Shown here: in pieces, positions 48,046 through 56,545 of the stretch | Position numbering within the stretch: the stretch's first letter is position 1 | Layout: every line of letters starts with the position of its first letter | NCBI RefSeq assembly: GCF_000765665.2 | Contig: NZ_JROZ02000001.1 | Location: 496,001-560,000 of the forward strand | Length of the DNA stretch: 64,000 nucleotides | Direction: 5' to 3' | Source: Helicobacter sp. MIT 05-5293 | GTDB taxonomy: Bacteria > Campylobacterota > Campylobacteria > Campylobacterales > Helicobacteraceae | Translations under genes and position numbers: made by a program | Notes under the pieces: model-generated | What the model saw: only the letters and a program-made list of their open reading frames with translations | The model's database searches: none | Told to the model about the DNA's origin: nothing

Positions 48046-48701
48046 GCGTAGCAGTTATCCAATTTCCCGGCACAAATTGCGAAAAAGACACGCAATATGC
48101 TTATGAGCAATTAGGGGCAAAAACACATATTATTTGGCATCAAGAAAGTGTATTGCCCGCTGATTGTGAATTGGTTGTATTGCCCGGTGGTTTTAGTTAT
48201 GGGGATTATTTACGATGCGGAGCAATTGCTCGATTTTCTCCTATTATGAAAGCAGTTAAAGATTTTGTAAAGCAAGAGGGTTTTGTATTGGGGATTTGTA
48301 ATGGTTTTCAGATTCTGTGTGAGGCGGGAATGTTGCCCGGCGCACTTAAACGGAATGAAAAATTACATTTTATCTCTAAAACACAATCTCTTAGGGTAAG
48401 ACATAATGACAATGTTTTTTTACGCTCTTATAATACCAATGATATTATCAATATGCCAATTGCCCATGCCGATGGTAATTATTTTATTGATGCGGAAGGT
48501 TTGGAGGAGTTAAAAGCTCATCATCAGATTCTGCTTGAATATGTTGATAATCCTAATGGTTCAATTGCTTCGATTGCAGGGATTTGTAATCGAGAGAAAA
48601 ATGTATTTGGATTAATGCCACACCCTGAAAGGGCGATTGAAGAGTTATTGGGCGGGTGTGATGGTCTAGCAATGTTAGAGAATCTTGTGAGAAAATCTTA
48701 A
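48042..48701 (+). CDS. purQ: phosphoribosylformylglycinamidine synthase glutaminase subunit PurQ
   Basis: Class I glutamine amidotransferase, 219 residues, that supplies ammonia to PurL. Motifs: VIQFPGTNCEKDTQYAYEQL, LPGGFSYGDYLRCGAIARFS, the nucleophile Cys in VLGICNGFQILCEAG and the His-Glu pair in LMPHPERAIEELLG. Translation is coupled to purS. Confidence 0.97.
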   Translation: MSVAVIQFPGTNCEKDTQYAYEQLGAKTHIIWHQESVLPADCELVVLPGGFSYGDYLRCGAIARFSPIMKAVKDFVKQEGFVLGICNGFQILCEAGMLPGALKRNEKLHFISKTQSLRVRHNDNVFLRSYNTNDIINMPIAHADGNYFIDAEGLEELKAHHQILLEYVDNPNGSIASIAGICNREKNVFGLMPHPERAIEELLGGCDGLAMLENLVRKS

Positions 48702-48715
48702 TTTAGAGGTTAGTA

Positions 48716-49819
48716 ATGAATCTTATTAAACACTGCTGTTTATTGTTTTGTTGTTTTTTATTGACACTTCCTCATTTGCTTAGTGCAGATTCATTGCAAC
48801 CTAAGATTGCTTATTTGAACGCAACTCTTCCAAGCACAGATTCAAGTTTTTATGTGGGTCAGATTCTCGAAGTAAAGTATGCGCTTACGCTTTTATCGGG
48901 TGCAAAGCTTAAAGATGTAGAGTTTATGGATTTTGGAGCAAATAATAATCTTGAAATAGAAAATAAAGATGCGCAATGGCGAATTCATAGCGATGGCATA
49001 CTTACAAATACTTACTATTATAAAATCAAGGCGCAAAATTTTACAATACCGCCGTTACGCGTGGTTGTCTCATCGTCCGACAATGCTTATCAAGACGAAG
49101 TGATCGCGAATGGTGTGAAGCTTCAAGCTATTGAGCTTTTGAATAATCCTCAATATGCTAATGTGATTGCTGATGCGATGGAAGTAGTGGATTATAGAGC
49201 AAGTCAATACGATGATAAGAATAATATTGTGATTTTTCAGATTGAAAGTAAAGATGCTAATCTTTCTTCAATGAAAATCGGGACATATCCTCAACAAGGT
49301 TTGGAAAGTAGCAAGGTAGTTGATGGTATTACTTATGGAATCTATTATGTAGTTTTGGATAAAAACATTAAAAATTTGTCATTTGATTATTTTAACCTCC
49401 ATCAAAAAGCATTTGTAACAATCACATTGTCTGTCGATGTGCCCAAAAATGTGGTTGAAGAGGGAGGGGATATTAAGCCTCGCAATACATTTTTGATTTT
49501 TAAAAATCTAATGGTAGGTGGGCTAATCGTCTTTTTTGTCCTTGTGCTGATTATTTTTAAACGAGGGCGCAAAATTACACTCGGGATCATTGGTGTATTG
49601 GTCATAGTGCTGGTTTATAATATGCTTTTTAATTTTACTTCTGGTATTGCACAAGCAGGAACAAATGTCAGCATTATTCCCACGCATAATTCCACTATCT
49701 CTGAAGTGCTTAAAGTCCCCACAGAGGTATCTATTATCGGGGAATACAATGACTATTATAAAGTAATGATTGATTCGAAAGTTGGTTGGATAAGGAAAGA
49801 AGATGTTAGCAAAAATTAG
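48716..49819 (+). CDS. membrane protein with C-terminal SH3 domain (HP1349-like)
   Basis: Protein of 367 residues. Signal peptide (MNLIKHCCLLFCCFLLTLPH, cleavage near SADS), then a large extracytoplasmic beta-rich domain (about 27-250) that resembles BatD/oxygen-tolerance-type Ig repeats in composition. Two membrane helices lie near 262-282 and 288-312, and a bacterial SH3 domain at the C terminus (about 315-367; VSIIPTHNSTISEVLKVPTE, then VGWIRKEDV). The function is not known. It overlaps plsC by 17 bases; this pairing matches H. pylori HP1349-HP1348 as remembered. Confidence 0.75.
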   Translation: MNLIKHCCLLFCCFLLTLPHLLSADSLQPKIAYLNATLPSTDSSFYVGQILEVKYALTLLSGAKLKDVEFMDFGANNNLEIENKDAQWRIHSDGILTNTYYYKIKAQNFTIPPLRVVVSSSDNAYQDEVIANGVKLQAIELLNNPQYANVIADAMEVVDYRASQYDDKNNIVIFQIESKDANLSSMKIGTYPQQGLESSKVVDGITYGIYYVVLDKNIKNLSFDYFNLHQKAFVTITLSVDVPKNVVEEGGDIKPRNTFLIFKNLMVGGLIVFFVLVLIIFKRGRKITLGIIGVLVIVLVYNMLFNFTSGIAQAGTNVSIIPTHNSTISEVLKVPTEVSIIGEYNDYYKVMIDSKVGWIRKEDVSKN

Positions 49820-50516
49820 AGCACTTTTTGCTACGATTTCAATCGTAGTCAGTATGCCTTTTATTATTTTACAAATTTATTGCACACGCAGTAAGGAAAA
49901 TGGAAGAAATGCAAGGCGACAATGTCGATATTTTTTTACACTTAATAGATTGAAAGTAGAGCGCGTAGGAGAATATGACTTAAGCGCGAATCTTTTGGTA
50001 ATCAATCATCAGAGTGTAACTGATATTATTTATTTTGAGGCTTATCACCCTGCCAATTTGTGCTGGGTGGCAAAAAAACAACTGGGTGAAATTCCTTTGT
50101 ATGGTCATGCACTCAAAGGTCCTGATATGATTCTCATTGATAGAGAAGATAAAAATGGTATTGTTTTCTTGCTCAAAGAGGCTAAAAGACAGCTCGCACA
50201 AAATCGTGTGATTGCTATATTTCCCGAAGGTACAAGGAGTAAAGGTGGGGAGAAGTTTTTGCCCTTTAAGCCCGGAGCGAAGATACTTGCTTCAAAGTTT
50301 AAGCTCAAGATTCAGCCTGCAGTGCTTATTAATACGCGTAAGCTCTATAATAGCTCACCGATGAGTGTTGATACGAATACTGCTCGAGTAGTTTTGTTGG
50401 ACGCTTTTACACCGGATTATAATGATGATAAATGGTATGAAAAGCTTGAATCTATGATGCAAGAAACTTATCTCAAACACTATAAGGAACTAAATCAAGA
50501 GGCTTTAAGCAAATAA
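49803..50516 (+). CDS. plsC: 1-acyl-sn-glycerol-3-phosphate acyltransferase
   Basis: Membrane acyltransferase, 237 residues, making phosphatidic acid from lysophosphatidic acid. Motif I NHQSVTDIIYFEAYH (H-x4-D), motif III IFPEGTRSKGGEKFLPFKPG, and AVLINTRKLY are present, plus an N-terminal membrane helix (about 7-24). It overlaps the preceding SH3 protein gene by 17 bases and is followed by tRNA-Ala. Confidence 0.93.
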   Translation: MLAKIRALFATISIVVSMPFIILQIYCTRSKENGRNARRQCRYFFTLNRLKVERVGEYDLSANLLVINHQSVTDIIYFEAYHPANLCWVAKKQLGEIPLYGHALKGPDMILIDREDKNGIVFLLKEAKRQLAQNRVIAIFPEGTRSKGGEKFLPFKPGAKILASKFKLKIQPAVLINTRKLYNSSPMSVDTNTARVVLLDAFTPDYNDDKWYEKLESMMQETYLKHYKELNQEALSK

Positions 50517-50553
50517 AAGTTAGAATCTTGATTTTCTAAAAATCCAAAAAGAC

Positions 50554-50629
50554 GGGGTGTTAGCTCAGCTGGGAGAGCGCAACGCTGGCAGCGTTGAGGT
50601 CAGGGGTTCGATCCCCCTACACTCCACCA
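50554..50629 (+). tRNA. tRNA-Ala (anticodon GGC)
   Basis: Folds as a 76-base tRNA with encoded CCA. The acceptor stem GGGGTGT/ACACTCC (one G-U), D arm with AGCTCAGCTGGGAGAGC, anticodon stem CAACG/CGTTG with loop CTGGCAG giving anticodon GGC at 50587-50589, and T arm GGGGTTCGATCCCC are all complete. It decodes GCC and GCU alanine codons. It stands alone after plsC. Confidence 0.98.
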
Positions 50630-50825
50630 ATACAAAATACTCTTAATATTCGTTAATTGAAATAGATTTAGACCTTAGTTAATATTATATTCAAGCCACA
50701 CGACTTTGCAAAGATGATATAGACTATTTGTTATAAAATGATTTATTGGAATGGTATGAAATATTGGATTATGAATAGTGATTATAGACATTCTATCGTG
50801 ATCAATAGAGATAAGGAGAATAAAA

Positions 50826-50894
50826 GTGCTTGATGTCAGCAAAGAGGATATAAAGAAGAGTAAAGAGACAGAACCTTGTGTAGATTCTGTCTAA
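50826..50894 (+). CDS. possible 22-residue ORF, coding status doubtful
   Basis: GTG at 50826 follows AAGGAG by 6 bases and opens a 22-residue frame (VLDVSKEDIKKSKETEPCVD then SV). The ribosome site is good, but the peptide is tiny and its last third coincides with a perfect terminator-like hairpin, so this may be chance. The surrounding 270 bases between tRNA-Ala and flavodoxin hold no other supportable gene. Confidence 0.15.
   Translation: MLDVSKEDIKKSKETEPCVDSV
50866..50892. terminator. perfect 8-bp stem-loop, probable flavodoxin terminator
   Basis: AGACAGAA (50866-50873) pairs with TTCTGTCT (50885-50892) around an 11-base loop, 12 bases beyond the flavodoxin stop on the minus strand. On the plus strand it is followed by AAAAAG; on the minus strand by CTTTACTCTTC. 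It contains the GATTCT motif in one arm. Confidence 0.5.
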
Positions 50895-50903
50895 AAAGTA
50901 TTG

Positions 50904-51389
50904 TTAATCAAGATGAAGAGATTTGATCCATGCCTCAATACGAGCGTCGTTTTTTTGCTCATCGGCTTTGTCAAGGCATAATCCTAAAAGCTTTTGTCCT
51001 TTTTGAGCGCGTGAGAAAGAATAATTGTAATCTTTGCAATCTACTGCTCCTACGAATTTTGCGCCACTAAAACGAAGTTTGTCATAAAAATCTGCAATGC
51101 CTGAACAAAAACTATCAGGGTGTCTTGCTTGTGAGCCTACACCGACTAAAGCAATAGTTTTGCGGCTAAAGTCAATATCACTTAAACCTTTGACTTTTGA
51201 TCCCCAATCTTCTTGTAATGCTCCAAAATAATAGCTTGATGAGGCAAAAATGACGAAATCATATTCAGCAATTTTACTCAAATCGCAGTCTTTAATATTA
51301 AAAGAAGAAGCGTCAATTTTTTGGGCAATTTTATTTGCAAATTCTGCACAAACGCCTCCTTTGCTAGCATAGAATACAGCTTTTTTCAT
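50904..51389 (-). CDS. flavodoxin-family protein
   Basis: FMN-binding electron carrier of 161 residues. The phosphate-binding loop is YASKGGVCAEFANKIA, near the N terminus (VFYASKGG replaces the classical T/S-x-T-G-x-T), then YDFVIFASSSYYFGALQEDWG and IALVGVGSQARHPDSFC, the flavodoxin middle. The atypical loop differs from that of the electron-transfer flavodoxin FldA, so I do not assign a symbol. ATG at 51389 follows AGGAG by 6 bases; the longer frame from 51422 is not supported. Helicobacter complex I and pyruvate oxidoreductase are thought to use flavodoxin, which is a possible but unproven link to the nuo operon here. Confidence 0.8.
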   Translation of the reverse strand: MKKAVFYASKGGVCAEFANKIAQKIDASSFNIKDCDLSKIAEYDFVIFASSSYYFGALQEDWGSKVKGLSDIDFSRKTIALVGVGSQARHPDSFCSGIADFYDKLRFSGAKFVGAVDCKDYNYSFSRAQKGQKLLGLCLDKADEQKNDARIEAWIKSLHLD

Positions 51390-51527
51390 ATTAACTCCTT
51401 TTGAAATTTTGATAAAAAGCACGGGCTATTATAGTCAATATTTCTTGAATCTAAAGTGATAAAGTATGATTAGAAAATGACGATATTTTTAGGATTTATA
51501 TAAGTTTTGATATGGTAAAGGATTGAG

Positions 51528-52160
51528 ATGATAATAGGGGGCATTGATGAAGCAGGTAGAGGTTGTATTTGTGGGGGTTTATTCGTGGCGGGTGTGGTTG
51601 GAGATGAGGAATTTTTAAGGACTTTTAATCCTAAAGATAGCAAAAAACTTTCTGAAAAAAAACGAGAATCAATTTATCAATTATTGCTTGCTCAAGCAAT
51701 ATCTGCAGACGATACACAATCGACCAATATCTCTCAACAAATCCATTTTCATATTGTGCAAAAAGATGCGTGGGAGATTGATAAATACGGCTTGAGTTGG
51801 GCATTGAAAACTGCGATTGAAGAGATTCTAGAAAAACTTGGTGCTTTTGCCAAAGAGTTTATTATTGATGGTAATAGCACTTTTGGTGCGCGTATACCTT
51901 CTTGCCTTGATTCTGAAATAACGCTCAAAACTCTCATCAAAGGCGATGATAAGAATCCTGTCATTGCTTGTGCTTCGATTTTGGCAAAAGTAAGTAAAGA
52001 TGCGCAGATGTCAGAACTTGATAAACTTTATCCTCAATACGCATTGGGAAAACACAAAGGATATGCGACTGCATTGCATATCCAAAAAATAAAGGAAAAT
52101 GGTTATTGCCCCCAGCATCGTAAAAGTTTTAAAATCTCAATGCAAGATTCTCTATTTTAA
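51528..52160 (+). CDS. rnhB: ribonuclease HII
   Basis: Endonuclease that nicks at ribonucleotides in DNA and removes RNA primers; 210 residues. The start MIIGGIDEAGRGCICG carries the catalytic Asp7 and Glu8; a further acidic residue lies in EFIIDGNSTFGA, and GDDKNPVIACASILAKVSKD completes the active site. The C-terminal KHKGYATALHIQKIKENGYC and PQHRKSF are the conserved HII ending. Single gene between flavodoxin (divergent) and the hemerythrins. Confidence 0.95.
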   Translation: MIIGGIDEAGRGCICGGLFVAGVVGDEEFLRTFNPKDSKKLSEKKRESIYQLLLAQAISADDTQSTNISQQIHFHIVQKDAWEIDKYGLSWALKTAIEEILEKLGAFAKEFIIDGNSTFGARIPSCLDSEITLKTLIKGDDKNPVIACASILAKVSKDAQMSELDKLYPQYALGKHKGYATALHIQKIKENGYCPQHRKSFKISMQDSLF

Positions 52161-52226
52161 TTTTGATATAAGACTTAAGTATATAAAATATGAAACGCAC
52201 AAAGTTACAAGGGAGATTGCTTTTCA

Positions 52227-52790
52227 ATGTTACCATTATGGAATGATGAATTTAGCGTTCGTCACGAGATTATTGATCAACAACACCAAAGGCTTTTTGA
52301 GCTTGCCCATAAGGCTTATAAAATCGCTAATAGCCACACCACTCGGAATGAGGTTAAAGGCATTATCACAGAATTCTTTGACTATATGAAGACGCATTTC
52401 AAAGACGAAGAGCAATATATGCAAGCCATTGGGTATCCTAAATTAGAAGAGCATAAAAGAATCCATCGTGCGCTTATTGCCGATATGGCAAGCATGGTTA
52501 AAAATATTCATTCAGCCAATGAGTTAAAAGACAAAATTATGATACTTGCTAAAGATTGGCTACTTGTCCATATTTTGCAAGAAGATATGCAGATTGAAAA
52601 ATATCGCAAAGAAAGTCAAGCAAAGAACCCTACCAAAGAAGCAACAAAGACTTTTATTTATACTTGCGAATGTCCGGGCAAAGAACATAAGCTTACCGAA
52701 TCTATGCACATTTTTGTTAAAAATAGCACCCAAAGTATTCGTTGTAAAGAATGCCAACAGGCTATTGTTTTTAAAGAAATGCTTGAATAA
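52227..52790 (+). CDS. bacteriohemerythrin with C-terminal four-Cys module, copy 1
   Basis: Oxygen-binding di-iron four-helix protein of 187 residues. Iron ligands are visible: HEIIDQQHQRLFELAH, FFDYMKTHFKDEEQYM, GYPKLEEHKRIHRAL and WLLVHILQEDMQIEKY. Unlike standard hemerythrins (~135 residues) it has a further ~45 residues with two cysteine pairs (CECPGKEHKL and RCKECQQAI), which look like a small metal-binding module. RBS AGGGAG upstream. A close paralogue follows after 17 bases. Its role (O2 carrier, sensor or repair) cannot be told from sequence. Confidence 0.85.
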   Translation: MLPLWNDEFSVRHEIIDQQHQRLFELAHKAYKIANSHTTRNEVKGIITEFFDYMKTHFKDEEQYMQAIGYPKLEEHKRIHRALIADMASMVKNIHSANELKDKIMILAKDWLLVHILQEDMQIEKYRKESQAKNPTKEATKTFIYTCECPGKEHKLTESMHIFVKNSTQSIRCKECQQAIVFKEMLE

Positions 52791-52807
52791 TTTTAGAAGG
52801 AGGAAGA

Positions 52808-53368
52808 ATGTTACCAGATTGGAGCGATGAATTTAGCGTTCATCATGAGATTATTGATCAACAACACCAAAGGCTTTTTGAGCTTGCCCATAAGGCTTAT
52901 AGAATTGCCAATAGCCCCAGTTCTTCTAATGAGATAAAAGCAATCCTTGTTGAATTTTTCGAGTATATGAAGACGCATTTCAAAGACGAAGAGCAATATA
53001 TGCACGCTATCGGATACCCTCGATTAGAAGAGCATAAAAAGATTCATCGCACGATTGTTGCTGAAATGGCAGGTATGGTAAAACATGTCGGCTCTATGGA
53101 TATTCTTAAAGAAATGATTGCTACGGTTGCAGAAGATTGGCTACTTGTCCATATTTTGCAAGAAGATATGCAGATTGAGAAATATCGCAAAGAACAAATG
53201 GAAAAGAATGCGACTTGTGAGGTCAAGGAAGTTAAATACTATTACTATGTGTGTGCGTGTCCGGGCAAAGAGCACAAACTTACTGAATCTATGCACATTT
53301 TTGTGAGCAATTCTTCACACCCCATTGTTTGTAAAGAATGCCATCAAGGTATCATTTTGAAAAAATAA
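52808..53368 (+). CDS. bacteriohemerythrin with C-terminal four-Cys module, copy 2
   Basis: Paralogue of the preceding gene, 186 residues, with all the same iron ligands (HEIIDQQHQRLF, FFEYMKTHFKDEEQYMHAIG, HKKIHRTI, LVHILQEDMQIEKY) and the same terminal cysteine pairs (CACPGKEHKL and VCKECHQGI). The linker between hemerythrin and cysteine module differs most. Long DNA stretches are identical between the copies, for example about 55 bases around the first iron-ligand motif, showing a recent duplication or gene conversion. AGGAGGA precedes the ATG. Confidence 0.85.
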   Translation: MLPDWSDEFSVHHEIIDQQHQRLFELAHKAYRIANSPSSSNEIKAILVEFFEYMKTHFKDEEQYMHAIGYPRLEEHKKIHRTIVAEMAGMVKHVGSMDILKEMIATVAEDWLLVHILQEDMQIEKYRKEQMEKNATCEVKEVKYYYYVCACPGKEHKLTESMHIFVSNSSHPIVCKECHQGIILKK

Positions 53369-53418
53369 TCATTGATTCTTGATTATGAATTTGCATTAAC
53401 AAACAAGAATCAGTATCT

Positions 53419-53470
53419 TCTCTTAGGCTTTTTGCACATCTGTAAGATTGCCTAAGAGCCTTTTTATCTT
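53419..53470 (+). terminator. intrinsic terminator of the hemerythrin pair
   Basis: CTCTTAGGC (53419-53427) pairs perfectly with GCCTAAGAG (53449-53457), and the following sequence CCTTTTTATCTTTTT gives a clear T-rich tail. The loop is long (21 bases). It lies 50 bases after the second hemerythrin stop. Confidence 0.85.
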
Positions 53471-53513
53471 TTTATCACAAATTCTTTCACCTCTCAAATC
53501 AAAACGCATTTAT

Positions 53514-53549
53514 AGAATCTTTTGTAAAATCCCCATAGGGGAAGATTCT
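53514..53549. repeat. palindromic element with GATTCT arms, possible terminator of capA-like gene
   Basis: AGAATCTT (53514-53521) pairs with AAGATTCT (53542-53549), and inside it CCCC (53531-53534) pairs with GGGG (53538-53541). It lies between the convergent hemerythrin and CapA-like genes. The arms are inverted copies of the motif that is over-represented throughout the window. Confidence 0.55.
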
Positions 53550-53616
53550 GTAATTATCGTGCTTTTGTTATCTTGCAAAAACTAGCAATCAAGAGACAAA
53601 AGTAAAAAAATTGTTT

Positions 53617-54669
53617 CTAAAGCTCGCCAATGCGAATTGAGCTATCATCTTTTGTGATGATTTTGATATATTCATTATAGATTGTTTTGTAGTCAGGTAA
53701 AACCGCATTATTGAGCTGATCAAACCAATAAAGTTTGAAGTTTTTAAATTGCGCATTATAATAAGTATAAATAAGATCTGCTCGCGCATTTGAGAGCTTG
53801 ACTTTACCATCTTCAATTTTTTGAATATGCACTCCTCCGATCATTCCAATGCGTTTGTTTGTGCCTCTTTGTCCGGAAATGAGATTCCCTAAAGAATAAT
53901 ACACAAGTGTATTATCAATCCACTCCACAGGCTGAATCACATGAGGATGCGTGCCAATGACTAAATCAACCCCGCAATCTGCAAGGAGTTTTGCTAGCTT
54001 TCTTTGCTCGACACTTGGTTCAAAGTCGTATTCAATCCCCCAATGCATTGAAACAATCAAGAGATCTACTTTATCACGCACTTTAGCAATATCTTCTTGA
54101 AGCATTTTTGTCGTATAAACATTGACTAAATATTCTTTTCCTTGTGGGATAGGGATACCATTTGTGCCATAAGTATAGGCAAGGAGTGTGTATTTGATAC
54201 CATTTTTTTCTAAGATTTTGGGAGTGTTGCGTTCTAAAAATGAATTATAGCTCCCAGCAGTGAGTGCAGGCTTGTTTTTCCAGTAATCTAAAGATAAGCG
54301 AATCGCCTTTTCACCGCGATCAAGAGAGTGGTTATTGGCTAAAGAAACGAGATTGAATCCTAGTGCGAGCATATTATCGCCAAATTCTTGAGGTGAATTG
54401 AACGCGGGATAAGTGCTAAGCCCCAAAGTCGTGCCTCCTAGGATTGTTTCTTGATTATAAAAGGCTAGATCATATTTCTTGACCACTGGTGCAAGATTTT
54501 CCAACATTGAGCTAAAGTCGTAGGTTTGATCATTTTGTTTTGCATCTTTATAGACCGATGCGTGGAGGAGTGCATCTCCAGCCATTATCAATTCAATTTC
54601 ATTTTTGGATTGTCCAAAGGCGAGATTAAAGATAAGCACACATAACAATATCGTGATTTTTTTCATCAT
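53617..54669 (-). CDS. CapA/PgsA-family metallophosphatase-like protein, secreted
   Basis: Protein of 350 residues with a signal peptide (MMKKITILLCVLIFNLAFG). The CapA-type calcineurin-like fold shows IMAGDALLHASV, YNQETILGGTTLG, SLANNHSLDRGEKAIRLSL and SMHWGIEYDFEP, then GTHPHVIQPVEWI, which carry the conserved metal-site Asp, Asn and His. In Gram-positives such proteins belong to poly-gamma-glutamate synthesis; no other capsule gene is nearby, so the role here is unknown. It ends the run after trpCF on the minus strand (7-base gap). Confidence 0.85.
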   Translation of the reverse strand: MMKKITILLCVLIFNLAFGQSKNEIELIMAGDALLHASVYKDAKQNDQTYDFSSMLENLAPVVKKYDLAFYNQETILGGTTLGLSTYPAFNSPQEFGDNMLALGFNLVSLANNHSLDRGEKAIRLSLDYWKNKPALTAGSYNSFLERNTPKILEKNGIKYTLLAYTYGTNGIPIPQGKEYLVNVYTTKMLQEDIAKVRDKVDLLIVSMHWGIEYDFEPSVEQRKLAKLLADCGVDLVIGTHPHVIQPVEWIDNTLVYYSLGNLISGQRGTNKRIGMIGGVHIQKIEDGKVKLSNARADLIYTYYNAQFKNFKLYWFDQLNNAVLPDYKTIYNEYIKIITKDDSSIRIGEL

Positions 54670-54676
54670 TCACTCC

Positions 54677-56203
54677 TTACTCTAAATTTTGAGAATCTGC
54701 TATTATATCGTGTTTTGTTGTGTGATTTGGTAACAAATTTTCTAAAGTCGCAAAAAATTCTTTTATTTTTTGTGAATCTTTCCGCCCGGGTTGAGATTCT
54801 ATGCCGGAATTAACATCAAGCATCATTGGCTTAAGAGAGAGAAAATCGTTTAGATTCTGTGCGTTGATACCCCCAGCGATGCAAAGATGTTGAAGTTTTA
54901 GTGAAGAAAGCACCTCTGTATCAATACTTTGTCCCGAACCACCGCCTAAAGCACTCCGAGAATCTAAAAGGCAAAATGCCCCAACGAAATTACACAAATC
55001 GTCTTTTTGGGCAATATTGATGACAGGATAGAAACAAAAATGTGCTTTGTTGAGGTCAATCCCGCCAAAATAATGCGGTGAGGTAGGATTGATCCCATGT
55101 AATTGCAGAGCATCAAGATGTCCTTCGGAGAGGAGATTCCTCGCATTTTGAAGTGTTTTTGGATTGTCATCAATGACACCAATACGCAAGATGTGTGGAT
55201 AAAGAGTTTTGAGGGCTTTTGTAATGTGTTTTATTTGTTTAGATTCTATGAAGCGAGGACTTTTTTCTACCATGATAAAGCCAAACATATCCACAGGATA
55301 TTCAGCGATTGTTAGTGCATCATCAAGACGCGTAATGCCACATATTTTGATAAGCGGCTTTTTGTATGGCATTTTTGCAAATATACTTTGATAGAATCGA
55401 GGTTGTTGTGTGCGCGCATTGAGTATTGAGGTCTTAAGAGACTGAAGTGCTTGAGTGGGATTAGAATGTGCGACAAGATAGCCCCCACACAATAAACCAT
55501 CAAAACCTAAAGAGCCAATCATATAAGCCAAAGTATCTGATTCTATGCCAGATTCAAAAATAACCTTTGTATTGCGAGGAAGAAGCGAAATGAGTGAGCA
55601 GGCATAAGGTATGTCGATTTCAAAAGTATGAAGATTGCGCGAATTAATGCCTACAAGGGTGGGATTCAAAGGTTTGATAAAGTCAATTTCTTTGGTATTA
55701 TGCACTTCTATTAAAGGTGTAAGCCCATAAGACAAACATTCTTGATACAAGGCAGAGAATTGCTCAAAGCCTGTTTTTTCATCAATAAACATCGCTACAA
55801 TGAGCAAAATCATATCCGCTCCTGCACGATAGCTCACTTCAATTTCTTGTGGGTATTGGATAAAATCTTTTCTTAAAATACACGCGTTAGGAAAAGTATT
55901 TTTGATAAGCATTAAATCATCTAAACTCCCGCTGAAGTGATGTTCTTCACATAAAACAGAAATAGCCCCAGCACCTCCATTAAGATAAGAAAGGGCAAGG
56001 TCTTTGGGAGAAGAGATAGGGTCGATTAAACCTGCCGAAGGTGAAGATCGTTTGATTTCAGCAATGATAAAAACAGAATCAAGATTTGGTTTGATAAGAG
56101 GGTGGATTCTCTGTGAGGGGATTTGATGCCCAAAAGTAAAGCCTTTATGAGTGATGTCTGCAGAACGTTCTTTTGTGATTTTGGCAAGGATTTCTACCAT
56201 CAT
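54677..56203 (-). CDS. trpCF: bifunctional indole-3-glycerol-phosphate synthase / phosphoribosylanthranilate isomerase
   Basis: Fused tryptophan enzyme of 508 residues. The N-terminal TrpC half (to about 265) has IIAEIKRSSPSAGLID, ILRKDFIQYPQEI, GINSRNLHTFEIDI and IFESGIES. The C-terminal TrpF half (about 285-490) has LIKICGITRLDDALTIAEY, DALQLHGI, LLDSRSALGGGSGQSIDTE and CIAGGINAQNLNDFL. H. pylori has the same fusion inside a trp operon, but here no trpE, D, B or A gene is adjacent. The C-terminal tail (about 490-508) is dispensable-looking. It starts behind AAGGAATAA. Confidence 0.95.
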   Translation of the reverse strand: MMVEILAKITKERSADITHKGFTFGHQIPSQRIHPLIKPNLDSVFIIAEIKRSSPSAGLIDPISSPKDLALSYLNGGAGAISVLCEEHHFSGSLDDLMLIKNTFPNACILRKDFIQYPQEIEVSYRAGADMILLIVAMFIDEKTGFEQFSALYQECLSYGLTPLIEVHNTKEIDFIKPLNPTLVGINSRNLHTFEIDIPYACSLISLLPRNTKVIFESGIESDTLAYMIGSLGFDGLLCGGYLVAHSNPTQALQSLKTSILNARTQQPRFYQSIFAKMPYKKPLIKICGITRLDDALTIAEYPVDMFGFIMVEKSPRFIESKQIKHITKALKTLYPHILRIGVIDDNPKTLQNARNLLSEGHLDALQLHGINPTSPHYFGGIDLNKAHFCFYPVINIAQKDDLCNFVGAFCLLDSRSALGGGSGQSIDTEVLSSLKLQHLCIAGGINAQNLNDFLSLKPMMLDVNSGIESQPGRKDSQKIKEFFATLENLLPNHTTKHDIIADSQNLE

Positions 56204-56545
56204 TTATTCCTTAGAATCTTAAAACTTTAAAGTGTGAGATTGTAGCATATTGGGGTAATTTTTAGAAATGATAAGAAAGATTCGCAATTCCTAAAATAAG
56301 CTTGGAATCCTAGCAAGAGAATGACCATAGAGTGTATGGAATTGAGATATATTTGCAAGAAGTAGTGTTATTATCTGCACCGAGTTTCCATAACTTTAAT
56401 ATACCAAAATGAATGGGGATACAAGGCAGTGTTACTAAATCGCAAAATTTTTCTAAAAATTAAGGAATCTTTATAATGGCTTGAGTAACTTTGCGTTTAA
56501 AGTATGTAAAATGATATTGCATTTCAAAATAGGTAAAGGAGAGTC
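56204..56545 (+). promoter_or_regulatory. 342-base intergenic region with cstA ribosome site and probable promoter
   Basis: Divergent region between trpCF and cstA. No reading frame or RNA gene is supportable. Near the cstA end, a TAAAAT (about 56507-56512) is a plausible -10 with TTGAGT 20 bases upstream, which is too far for a standard -35. AAAGGAG precedes the cstA ATG by 4 bases. The trpCF promoter should lie in the first ~100 bases on the other strand; no boxes stand out. Confidence 0.4.
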
